Source: CAYJEQ01 sp964371155 (lineage in GTDB: Bacteria; Bacillota; Clostridia; Oscillospirales; Ruminococcaceae). Taken from it: 64,000 bases of DNA. Positions within the stretch are counted from its first letter, which is position 1, and every line of letters starts with the position of its first letter. The stretch lies in assembly GCA_964371155.1 (NCBI GenBank), contig CAYJLI010000004.1:18461-82460 (forward strand). The letters run 5' to 3'. Positions 1-7,685 of the stretch are shown here, piece by piece. The notes beneath the pieces are model-generated. The model was not told the DNA's origin, ran no database searches, and saw nothing but the letters and a program-made list of their open reading frames with translations. The position numbers and the translations under genes are program-made.

Positions 1-421
1 TGTCTTCTGCAGGGGATAGCTTATTGATTGCAATGGCATCATAACTTTGGGGCGAGTAATATACCTCAATGTAATCGGAAGTAGCAAAGGAGGTGCTGTC
101 CTCATTATAGCGAGTGTTTTCAGTTAGTGCAAATGTAATCTGTTCTGCGCCAAAATTACGCCCTTCGACCTGTTCTACAATTAGTGCACCATCCTCCATG
201 CCAATTATTTCGCCCCTGTATAAAGCGGCATCCGCCACATAGAGTAAATCAACATCATTTTCATCATCTTCGAGTTGCTCCTCCGAGGAAACATCCTCCA
301 CATCTTCTAAAACCACCTCGGATGATGGGGAAGAACTCTCAGGCTCGCTCGGTGTTTGTGTACATGCCACCGCAGATAGGGCAATAGCGGATATAAGCAT
401 AATTAAAAGTAATTTTTTCAT
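1..421 (-). CDS. Putative lipoprotein, truncated by window edge (N-terminal part)
   Basis: The frame runs without a stop from an ATG at 421 on the minus strand to the window edge, so the C-terminus is missing. A GGAG ribosome binding site lies just upstream. The N-terminus is Lys-Lys, a hydrophobic stretch and then Ala-Val-Ala-Cys at about residue 20, which fits a signal peptide II lipobox and membrane anchoring at the outer face. A Ser/Glu/Asp-rich linker follows (residues 22-50), then a beta-rich region containing YRGEIIGMEDGALIVEQ and an ITFAL segment. This looks like a small OB or SH3-like beta domain, but I recognise no family and assign no function. The gene is divergent from the surface protein that starts at 784. 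Confidence 0.7.
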   Translation of the reverse strand, partial: MKKLLLIMLISAIALSAVACTQTPSEPESSSPSSEVVLEDVEDVSSEEQLEDDENDVDLLYVADAALYRGEIIGMEDGALIVEQVEGRNFGAEQITFALTENTRYNEDSTSFATSDYIEVYYSPQSYDAIAINKLSPAED

Positions 422-783
422 AAAAATCTCCATTTCATAGTTTGTTTTTTCTTGGTTGCATAAAAGAGGTGGGGAATGTTTTATATTTTACTGCATATTT
501 TTTCACAGAAATTTGATTTTAGCTTTTAGGTTACAATTTGCTCACATTTAATACTTATAATTTATTTTAGGCATTAAAGTAAATAAAAAATTTATGTTAA
601 ATTTTTGGAAATATAATATACAGTGATAAAATTCGATTGTATTATTATGACTGAAATAGTATAATATAGATAATTTAATCATTAATCATAAAGTTAATGC
701 AATTTTTTACTGGTTTATAAGCACTTTATTAGTGTTAGATTATATGTTTTATAGATATGAGTTAAATAAAAGGGGTGGATTTT
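422..783. other. Divergent intergenic region between lipoprotein and surface protein
   Basis: This is AT-rich DNA with no coding frame and no clear repeat. It must hold the promoters of two divergent genes. The best rightward candidate is TTGTAT (637-642), a 17-bp spacer and TATAAT (660-665). The -35 matches only three consensus positions, so this is tentative. I could not pick a convincing leftward promoter. Confidence 0.4.
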
Positions 784-3700
784 ATGAGTAAAATAAATAG
801 AAAATTTGTATCGTTTTTATTCTTCGCAGCTGTGCTACTGCCTAATTTCAGTGCAACTGCATATGCAAGTGGTGGGGAAACTAATTACACCGCTTTAAAC
901 TTTGAAGATAAGGCGATAATATTAACTCAAAATGATGAAGGTAAAAGCTTAATATATGAAGATTTAGGCACAATAGGCACATATGAACCCGGCGTGGATC
1001 TTCTATTGGCGATACCAAGTGATGGAACAGCCGGAGAAGAGGTAACGCCTGATGCTTCAGATGGATACGACCTTTCTACATATAAAGTGACAGCACGCAC
1101 AATCACATACATGGGCGGAAATATAGCAAATATAGAGCCTTATGGAGAGTTTGATAGCAGTGCACTGCACCTTGTAAGCCTACCGTCGGATACCGATGTA
1201 ACAACCTTCTCGCAATTCGGTAAAATCTACACATACCCAAATGTAAATTTGCCAATAAATAGGTTTTTATTATCAGCAGACACCGTGAGTGGAATAGTTC
1301 CGCACACATATACAGTAGGTAGCCAAATCTTCCCACTTCCCACCGAGGGGAATGTGTACAATGAGCTCACTTTAAGCAGCTTTTCGATAGCGGCGAATGA
1401 GCTTGATGGATATCTGCGAAAAATAGACGAAAATGGAACAATTGCATATTCCCAAACCACAGAGATAACAGTAACTGCGAGCGATAAAATATACAATGGC
1501 GACCCCACAGAGGTGTCTTACGAGCTCACACATGCAGATACTTATCTTAGAAACAATGATGAGTCGCTTATAAGCTATATTTACGCAAATGCTTTAGTGG
1601 ATGAACAGGGCGCAGTTGTTTTAGACACAGCACCTGCAGCAGATGCATTTACTATAACTTCAGCCCCAACGAATGCTGGTATATATTGGGTTAAAGCTCT
1701 TTATGCAGGAAATGCGGTAGAGGGATACCATGCGGCAGTTTCACAGCCTAACAGCTTTGAAATAAATATGACACCGATGACAATATATGCACCCACCCTC
1801 AATCTTAAAGCAGGGGAATATATTGGCGATAATTTAACTGCTGATTTCGTAAGATTTGTAAATAATGAAGGTCCTGAAAATCTTGAGGGCGAGCTCTGGA
1901 TACAGGTTTTACAGGGGATAAGCACTCCAGAAGAACTACCCGAAACTCTGCCAGTAGCCGAGCAGCTTTCAAATATTGCTACCGACTCAGGAGTTATAGT
2001 AATAGGTGGACTTACTTCTAAAAACTATAATATCAGCTATGTAAATGGCATATTAACTGTTGATAATGCTGAGTATTACATAGTAAACACGACCGCAAAT
2101 GACGGATGGTATAGCAGAGATATAGAAATAGCACCAAATCAATCGGACTATAAATATCTTAAAATCGAGGGTGGAGCTGAATTTTCTGAAACACTTACGA
2201 TAAGCGAAGAGGGCGAAAAGACAGTAAGCCTTATTTTTGCTAAAAAAGAAGGAGAGAGCTTTATAGAGCTTTACCCAATTAATTTTTCATATAAACTCGA
2301 TAAAACAGCACCTCAAATAGGCAGTGTAAGCCAAAGTTTAACAGATGTGAACACCGCTGTAATTACTGTAAATGCGAGCGATAATATTGATACCGCACTG
2401 AGCTTTAGTTTCGACGGCGGAGAAACATATTCTGCAGAAAACACTTTTACTTACACTGAAAATCAGAGTATATTGCCATATAAAATAGTAGTTATGGACG
2501 ATGCGGGCAATGCATCGGAGTATCCCACCGAAATAATAATAGACGCCCTTGATAACACCCCACCAACAGCGGAATTTGCTCCGTCACATGGCTCTATTAT
2601 TTCGCACCAATCAGAAACAGTAACAGTGAGCTTTAGCGAGCCTGTTAAGGTGGTAGAGGGCTTAACAGCCACCGTAACAGATGGAAGCAATGAAATAATT
2701 CCAACTCTATCTGAGGATGGAATGTCGCTGAGTTTTGATATTCTCACGGCAGGATTTGGCAGTGCAAAGACATACACGATCAATAATCTGTCCGACCTTA
2801 AAGGCAATCTATTGACTGCCTCGGTAAACTATACTTCTGTACAAGCTATGCAGTCGACTACTATATTTACATCCTCAGGCGAGCCAACTACTCTTCTCAC
2901 CACACTTCTTGCAATTGTAGCGGATGGTTCTGATTATTCGCTGATTACCACAGCGTTATCCGATGCACAGGCACTGAGAGTGGACGAGTATATTACGCTA
3001 AATAATATCACGATAGATAGCAAAAACAAGATGTACAGCTATAATTTAAGTTTAGTGAATAATACAAGCGGCGAACCCATTACCTCTTTGGCATCAACAA
3101 TAATATATCTTCCCTATCCGACAGGTCTTAATAGCAGCAGTGATTACAGCTACCGCATATACCATTTTAAATCATCGGGTGAAGTGGAGATGCCTACAAT
3201 TACTGCCGAAGCAGCAGGGCTTAGGCTTGTGACGGATGAATTTAGCCCATTTGTGCTAATTGCCACCGAAAATGAAAAAGAAAGCACGAGCGGAAGCAGT
3301 ACCAATTCCAATCAAGCGCAGAGAGAAGAGAGGGAGCGTCTCTACTGGGAAAATCTTAGAGAAGAGCTTTTAGAAGCCGAGGACGGCGATACAATAAAAA
3401 CTAATATGGATTATGAAGAAGTGCCCGCAAGTATACTCCGTGCCTTTGAAGATAGGGATGTGGTGCTTGAGATAGAGTGGAATGGCGGAGATGATTTCAT
3501 AATTTACGGCGAGACTATGGTGAGTGTACCATCATATAAAGTGTATTATATGATAGAGGACTTATATGATATGTATAATGGCTATGAGCTACCGGAAGAC
3601 GACGAGGTAGAGCCTGAGCCGGAAGAATCCGCACCAACTCCTATTGTGCCAGCAGAGCCCGAAGCCTCAGAGAGCATAGCACCGCCACCGGTTACATCTT

Positions 3701-3939
3701 CTTCTTCACAGCCTTCATCGTCTGAGGAGAGTGAAGAGAGCGAAGAAAGCGAAGAGTCGGAGGAGATTTCCTCAAGCAGTGAAGCGGAAGAGTTGCCACC
3801 TGAGTCGGAAGACACAAGCATACCAATAGAAACCGCACCGGAGGGACTCTCGGTACCGCTTGCAATAGCAGCGGCAGTCACAACGGTAGTAGTGCTGGTA
3901 GTTGTTGTTACCGCAATATACAAAAACAAAAAAAGATAG
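784..3939 (+). CDS. Large cell-surface protein with signal peptide, Ig-like domains and C-terminal membrane anchor
   Basis: This secreted protein of about 1,051 residues is probably displayed on the cell surface. An upstream GTG at 775 is in frame, but the AGGGGTGG site at 771-778 positions the ATG at 784 better. Residues 1-30 form a signal peptide ending near Ala-Tyr-Ala. About residues 230-330 resemble an MBG/YDG-type repeat (DKIYNGDPTEVSY), and a segment near 590-690 resembles an SbsA-type Ig-like domain (TPPTAEF...VSFSEPV). A Pro/Glu/Ser-rich linker with a repeated Ser-Glu-Glu pattern spans about 936-1016. A hydrophobic helix and KNKKR tail close the protein. There is no LPXTG motif, so anchoring looks like a simple membrane tail. 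Family assignments come from motif reading, and the ligand or function is unknown. Adhesin or S-layer-like roles are possible. Confidence 0.8.
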   Translation: MSKINRKFVSFLFFAAVLLPNFSATAYASGGETNYTALNFEDKAIILTQNDEGKSLIYEDLGTIGTYEPGVDLLLAIPSDGTAGEEVTPDASDGYDLSTYKVTARTITYMGGNIANIEPYGEFDSSALHLVSLPSDTDVTTFSQFGKIYTYPNVNLPINRFLLSADTVSGIVPHTYTVGSQIFPLPTEGNVYNELTLSSFSIAANELDGYLRKIDENGTIAYSQTTEITVTASDKIYNGDPTEVSYELTHADTYLRNNDESLISYIYANALVDEQGAVVLDTAPAADAFTITSAPTNAGIYWVKALYAGNAVEGYHAAVSQPNSFEINMTPMTIYAPTLNLKAGEYIGDNLTADFVRFVNNEGPENLEGELWIQVLQGISTPEELPETLPVAEQLSNIATDSGVIVIGGLTSKNYNISYVNGILTVDNAEYYIVNTTANDGWYSRDIEIAPNQSDYKYLKIEGGAEFSETLTISEEGEKTVSLIFAKKEGESFIELYPINFSYKLDKTAPQIGSVSQSLTDVNTAVITVNASDNIDTALSFSFDGGETYSAENTFTYTENQSILPYKIVVMDDAGNASEYPTEIIIDALDNTPPTAEFAPSHGSIISHQSETVTVSFSEPVKVVEGLTATVTDGSNEIIPTLSEDGMSLSFDILTAGFGSAKTYTINNLSDLKGNLLTASVNYTSVQAMQSTTIFTSSGEPTTLLTTLLAIVADGSDYSLITTALSDAQALRVDEYITLNNITIDSKNKMYSYNLSLVNNTSGEPITSLASTIIYLPYPTGLNSSSDYSYRIYHFKSSGEVEMPTITAEAAGLRLVTDEFSPFVLIATENEKESTSGSSTNSNQAQREERERLYWENLREELLEAEDGDTIKTNMDYEEVPASILRAFEDRDVVLEIEWNGGDDFIIYGETMVSVPSYKVYYMIEDLYDMYNGYELPEDDEVEPEPEESAPTPIVPAEPEASESIAPPPVTSSSSQPSSSEESEESEESEESEEISSSSEAEELPPESEDTSIPIETAPEGLSVPLAIAAAVTTVVVLVVVVTAIYKNKKR

Positions 3940-4004
3940 GGATAAATAACCCTACCAAAGAACATATTTACCGCCTTAACTAAATTTTTTAATACAACGA
4001 TAAT

Positions 4005-4041
4005 TTGGCATCCCTTTCATCATAGATGAAAGGGATGCCAA
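4005..4041. terminator. Hairpin between convergent genes (probable terminator)
   Basis: The arms TTGGCATCCCTTTCAT (4005-4020) and ATGAAAGGGATGCCAA (4026-4041) are perfectly complementary around a 5-nt loop. The hairpin sits between the convergent surface protein and degV genes. The T-tract is weak on both strands, so the strength of termination is uncertain. Confidence 0.55.
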
Positions 4042-4064
4042 AAAAATGTTTTAATATTATTAAA

Positions 4065-4907
4065 TTAAACTTTTCTCACATATGCCATCCCAAATGCACC
4101 GGGGCCGGCATGGGTGCCTATTGTGGCTCCAAGCTCGCATATAAAGCTATCGGAGTCGGGATAATCCTTCATAATCATATCTTTGATTTCCGAAGTTTCA
4201 TCATATGCACGTGAGTGTGCAAATCCAAAGAGATAATTAGTGTCGGCAGGTTTATCGTTTAGTAGCTTTACAAGGTAATCAATTTTAGCTTTCTTACCTT
4301 TAACTTTACCAACGGATTCAAGCGCACCATCATTAAAAGCAACAACTGGAGAAATTCCAAGTACACCACCAATCATGGCTGTTGTAGCAGAAATTCTTCC
4401 ACCCATTTTCAGATACTTCAAAGTATCAACTATCGCCACAAATTCAGTGCGTTCCACAAGCTCTGTAAGTTTTTGTGCCATATCCAAAGCGGACATTCCA
4501 CTATCACGCATTTTTACCGCTTCACGCACTAAAAGCCCGAGAGCCATTGTAGCAGTTTTAGAATCAATTATATAAATGTTATCACTGCCTATAATATCCT
4601 TGGCAATTAGAGCGGACTGGTATGTGCCGCTTATTTTGGATGAAATAAAAATGCCAATTACCTCATCGCCATTATCGATATGCGGTCTAAATTTCTCCAC
4701 AAATTCATCAGGATTTACCTGAGAGGTTGAGGGTAGTTTATCAGCTTCTGATTGCATTCTGTAGAAATCGTCCTTAGAAAGTTCGGTGCCGTCCTTGTAA
4801 GATTTACCATCAAAAATTACACTCAGTGGAGCCATCTCAACACCGAACGCCTTTAGCTCTTCGAGTTCAAGATCAGCGGTGCTATCAGTAATTATTTTTA
4901 CAGCCAT
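4065..4907 (-). CDS. DegV family fatty-acid-binding protein
   Basis: This cytoplasmic protein of 280 residues belongs to the DegV family. Its members bind a fatty acid between two domains, and some (FakB) present it to a fatty acid kinase for phospholipid synthesis. The N-terminal motif KIITDSTADL and the later SKISGTYQSA and GGRIS segments are family hallmarks, and the length is normal. The longer reading frame begins at 4919, but GGAGG at about 4913-4917 places the ATG at 4907 at proper spacing. No fakA kinase gene is adjacent, so a FakB role is only inferred. The gene is monocistronic and convergent with the surface protein gene. Confidence 0.88.
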   Translation of the reverse strand: MAVKIITDSTADLELEELKAFGVEMAPLSVIFDGKSYKDGTELSKDDFYRMQSEADKLPSTSQVNPDEFVEKFRPHIDNGDEVIGIFISSKISGTYQSALIAKDIIGSDNIYIIDSKTATMALGLLVREAVKMRDSGMSALDMAQKLTELVERTEFVAIVDTLKYLKMGGRISATTAMIGGVLGISPVVAFNDGALESVGKVKGKKAKIDYLVKLLNDKPADTNYLFGFAHSRAYDETSEIKDMIMKDYPDSDSFICELGATIGTHAGPGAFGMAYVRKV

Positions 4908-4993
4908 ATATACCTCCATAAAATATGTTTATTATACTTAATCGTAGGAAAATACCCATATAAGCTCAATTGGTATGAATATCACCTGTATGT

Positions 4994-5021
4994 ATTATAC
5001 CATATCAATTCGCTTTTGCAA
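4994..5021 (-). promoter_or_regulatory. Sigma-A-type promoter of degV
   Basis: On the minus strand TTGCAA (5021-5016), a 16-bp spacer and TATAAT (4999-4994) are preceded by TGG, giving an extended -10. It reads toward degV. The rest of 4908-5280 holds no gene. It is AT-rich and must also carry the rightward promoter of the ChrB-N-like gene, which I could not pin down. Confidence 0.6.
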
Positions 5022-5280
5022 GAATTGAATGTTATTTTTTGCAGTGATTTTAGAAAAAAATTACTATTTTTTACTATTATTAAATTAATATAGCAAAATT
5101 ACTTGCAACTTACACATATATTTTGTAAAATTAAGTCAAGCGTAAAAAACGCAGACAAAATATGCTTTTCACTACTTTTTATACAAAGGCAGAAGGCACT
5201 AAGGATATTCTATTATAAATTAAAGTTTAATTTATAGTTTTAGTTATATGTAAGCGAAAAATTCTAAGGGAGTGAAGGAT

Positions 5281-5817
5281 TTGAATAAACAATCTAATTG
5301 GCTTGCGATAAGCTACGACTTGCCCAATGACCCCTCAAAGCTCCGTGTATATGTTTGGCGCAAACTTAAAGAACTTGGAGTGGCTTACCTTAATCAAGGC
5401 GTAGCATTATTGCCAAATGATGAGGAAAGCATAGATAAATTCACAAATATTTCCGAAAAAATTAAGACAATGGGAGGCAAAAGCACACTCTTTGAAATTT
5501 CATTTCTTTCTGAATCAGATGACAAATTTATGCGTGATTTCTTTTTAACCCAAACCGAAAGGGAATACAGAGCGCTTATTTTAGACTGCAAAGCAGTGGT
5601 AAAAGATCTGAAAAAAATGGCAAACCCGATGGGGGACATCTTCGTGCAGAGAATAAAAGGGATGATGAAAGAGTATAAGCGAGTAAAAGAAAGAAATCAT
5701 CTCAATAATGCACCTGCCTCCGAGCTCGAAGTGGGCTTTTTGGAGATTTCCGAAGCATTAAAAAGTAGCGCAGGGGACTTTAGCGTGCAGATAAAAAAAA
5801 TGTTTGATAAGGTTTAA
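5281..5817 (+). CDS. ChrB N-terminal-domain-like protein
   Basis: This protein of about 178 residues matches the N-terminal domain of ChrB-type proteins by pattern: WLAISYDLPNDPSKLRVYVW, then LGVAYLNQGVALLP and an FEISFLSE segment. ChrB was named as a regulator in chromate resistance operons, but no chromate transporter (chrA) or ChrB C-terminal domain is present here. The reading frame extends to a GTG at 5272. The AAGGGAG and GAAGGA signals better fit the TTG at 5281. Only 36 nt separate it from the sigma-54 activator downstream, so the two probably form one transcript. What it senses or binds cannot be told from the sequence. Confidence 0.65.
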   Translation: MNKQSNWLAISYDLPNDPSKLRVYVWRKLKELGVAYLNQGVALLPNDEESIDKFTNISEKIKTMGGKSTLFEISFLSESDDKFMRDFFLTQTEREYRALILDCKAVVKDLKKMANPMGDIFVQRIKGMMKEYKRVKERNHLNNAPASELEVGFLEISEALKSSAGDFSVQIKKMFDKV

Positions 5818-5853
5818 AATCTGCCCATTAAATAGAATACAGGTGGTGAAATT

Positions 5854-7476
5854 TTGGAGTTTATTGCAATAAAGCTTGATAAGAGTTGTAGAATAATTGA
5901 TATATACCGCAGTTTAGATTGCAACATGGATTTTTTAAAAGATTTAGTCGGTGAAAATTTATATGAAACAGATTACATAAAATTCGGTGCAGATAGAAGT
6001 TCGGCGGTTTATAAAGATAATAAATATGAAGTACAAGAGCTTAAAAACAGCGAAGAGGAATTTTCTATACTTCTCTACAAATCCTCCGAGAAGCTCTTAA
6101 AAAATGCCCTGGACAGAATTTATGACGGCATACAGATATACAATGAAAAAGGCGAAATACTCTTTTTTAATTCTGCATCGAAAGAGCTTGTGGGAATAGA
6201 AGATAAAGAATTATATGGAAAGCACCTAACTGATGTATTTAAAGTGGATGAGGATTACAGCACAACGCTTACTGCACTCAAAAGCGGCAAAATGGTGGAA
6301 AATCGTTTTGACAATTACGAGGGGTACAGGGGCAAAAAGCTAATAACTGTCAATACTGCATATCCCGTTTACGACGAGGGCAGCTTGATGGGTGTGATAT
6401 CATTTGAAAGGGATATTAATTCTCTATCTTCTAAAATTAATCAGCTCAAAGAAATAAAAAGCTCACTTTCTAAGCAAAGTGACAACAGAATATATTTTGG
6501 CAATCAAACGAAATTTAGTTTTGCAGATATTATTGCGCTATCACCTGCAATGAGTGAAACAATCGGCATTGCACAGGATGTTGCACAGCTTGACAGCAAT
6601 GTGCTTATACAGGGCGAAACTGGCACGGGAAAAGAGATGTTTGCCCAGAGTATGCACAGAGCAAGCGGTAGAGCGAAAGAAAAATTTGTGGCACTCAATT
6701 GTGCGGCAGTGCCAGAAACACTCATCGAAAGTGTGCTGTTTGGCACTGTGAAAGGTGCGTTTACAGGGAGCTTGGATAAGGCAGGGCTTTTCGAAGAGGG
6801 CAACAAAGGCACGGTCTTTTTAGATGAAATAAACTCCATGAGCCTTTCCATGCAGGCAAAAATACTCAGGGCTATTCAGGAAAAGACAATAAGGCGAGTG
6901 GGTGGCATGAAGGACATATCAATAGATATAAGAATAATTGCCTCCTGCAATGAAGATGTATTCGATTTAATCGAGCGAAAAGTTCTCAGAAGGGATTTGT
7001 ATTACAGGATAGCGGCGGTAGTCATAGAAATACCACCACTGCGAGAGCGTAAAGGCGATATTGAAGCACTTGTGCTTGGACATTTGAAAAATAGCAAAAT
7101 AAATTACTGCAATAATATTGTGAAGATAGAGCAAAGCTTTTGGGACTGCTTAAAAGCACATGAATGGTATGGCAATGTGAGGGAGCTTTTTCATGCAATA
7201 GATTACTCTGTTAATGCAACAAAGGATGGAGTGCTTAAAGCCGAAGATTTACCTACAAGGTATGTTCAAAAAACAGCCGAAGAGGAAAAAATCAAAGACA
7301 AAATTGTCTTTGATGATAAAGCAACACTCCAAGAAGTGATGGACAGCTACGAAGAAGAATATTTAAAATTAGCCCTCAAAAGTAATATGGGGCAAATAAG
7401 CAAAACAGCCGAAATGCTTGGAATAAAAAGGCAGAGTTTGCAATACAGGATAAAAAAATACGGAATTCAGATATAA
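5854..7476 (+). CDS. Sigma-54-dependent transcriptional activator (PAS, AAA+, Fis-type HTH)
   Basis: This 540-residue enhancer-binding protein opens sigma-54 RNA polymerase promoters by ATP hydrolysis. The start is TTG at 5854 with AGGTGG eight bases upstream. Residues 1-80 are an unassigned sensor segment and about 86-200 are a PAS domain (GIQIYNEKGEILFFN). The AAA+ domain has Walker A GETGTGKE at 254-261, the sigma-54 contact loop GAFTGS at 301-306 and Walker B TVFLDE. A Fis-type helix-turn-helix ends the protein (SKTAEMLGIKRQSLQYRIKK). There is no receiver domain, so the signal is probably a small molecule sensed by the N-terminal region or PAS. The adjacent target is evident: a consensus -24/-12 promoter lies 128 bp downstream of its stop, ahead of the lyase homologue. 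Confidence 0.93.
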   Translation: MEFIAIKLDKSCRIIDIYRSLDCNMDFLKDLVGENLYETDYIKFGADRSSAVYKDNKYEVQELKNSEEEFSILLYKSSEKLLKNALDRIYDGIQIYNEKGEILFFNSASKELVGIEDKELYGKHLTDVFKVDEDYSTTLTALKSGKMVENRFDNYEGYRGKKLITVNTAYPVYDEGSLMGVISFERDINSLSSKINQLKEIKSSLSKQSDNRIYFGNQTKFSFADIIALSPAMSETIGIAQDVAQLDSNVLIQGETGTGKEMFAQSMHRASGRAKEKFVALNCAAVPETLIESVLFGTVKGAFTGSLDKAGLFEEGNKGTVFLDEINSMSLSMQAKILRAIQEKTIRRVGGMKDISIDIRIIASCNEDVFDLIERKVLRRDLYYRIAAVVIEIPPLRERKGDIEALVLGHLKNSKINYCNNIVKIEQSFWDCLKAHEWYGNVRELFHAIDYSVNATKDGVLKAEDLPTRYVQKTAEEEKIKDKIVFDDKATLQEVMDSYEEEYLKLALKSNMGQISKTAEMLGIKRQSLQYRIKKYGIQI

Positions 7477-7517
7477 TATCATTAGCGGTATAAATCAAAT
7501 ATTTGCACAATGCCTCC

Positions 7518-7553
7518 CGCAAAATCAAATTGCGTATGCAAAATCATTTTGCA
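7518..7553. promoter_or_regulatory. Tandem inverted repeats, candidate enhancer site for the sigma-54 activator
   Basis: CGCAAAATCAAATTGCG (7518-7534) and TGCAAAATCATTTTGCA (7537-7553) are two similar palindromic 17-mers 19 bp apart. They lie about 77-112 bp upstream of the predicted start point, the usual place for a bacterial enhancer. The two elements can also pair with each other as a single hairpin, so a different role cannot be excluded. Confidence 0.5.
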
Positions 7554-7603
7554 GGAAAGGGCGTTTAGAGTGGGCGAAGTGGTAATAACTGCCCCAAAAA
7601 CTT

Positions 7604-7619
7604 TGGCACGATATTTGCT
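7604..7619 (+). promoter_or_regulatory. Sigma-54 (-24/-12) promoter
   Basis: TGGCACGATATTTGCT matches the RpoN consensus, with GG at 7605-7606 and GC at 7617-7618 exactly 12 bp apart. The expected start point is near 7630, giving a leader of about 55 nt to the lyase homologue at 7686. Confidence 0.88.
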
Positions 7620-7685
7620 AATATTTTGTAGTAGATTGAAAATTTTAACAGTATTACTATTAAAAATAAATTTTAGAGGTGTAAA

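Noticed and set aside
784..3939. Sortase-anchored protein
   Set aside because: No LPXTG-like motif precedes the C-terminal hydrophobic helix.
3582..3965. Ser-rich reading frame opposite the surface protein tail
   Set aside because: It is the mirror of the Ser-Glu repeat of the real gene, has no ribosome binding site and has an implausible composition.
5281..5817. Chromate resistance locus
   Set aside because: Only the ChrB N-terminal type domain is present; no chrA transporter or ChrB C-terminal domain was found nearby.
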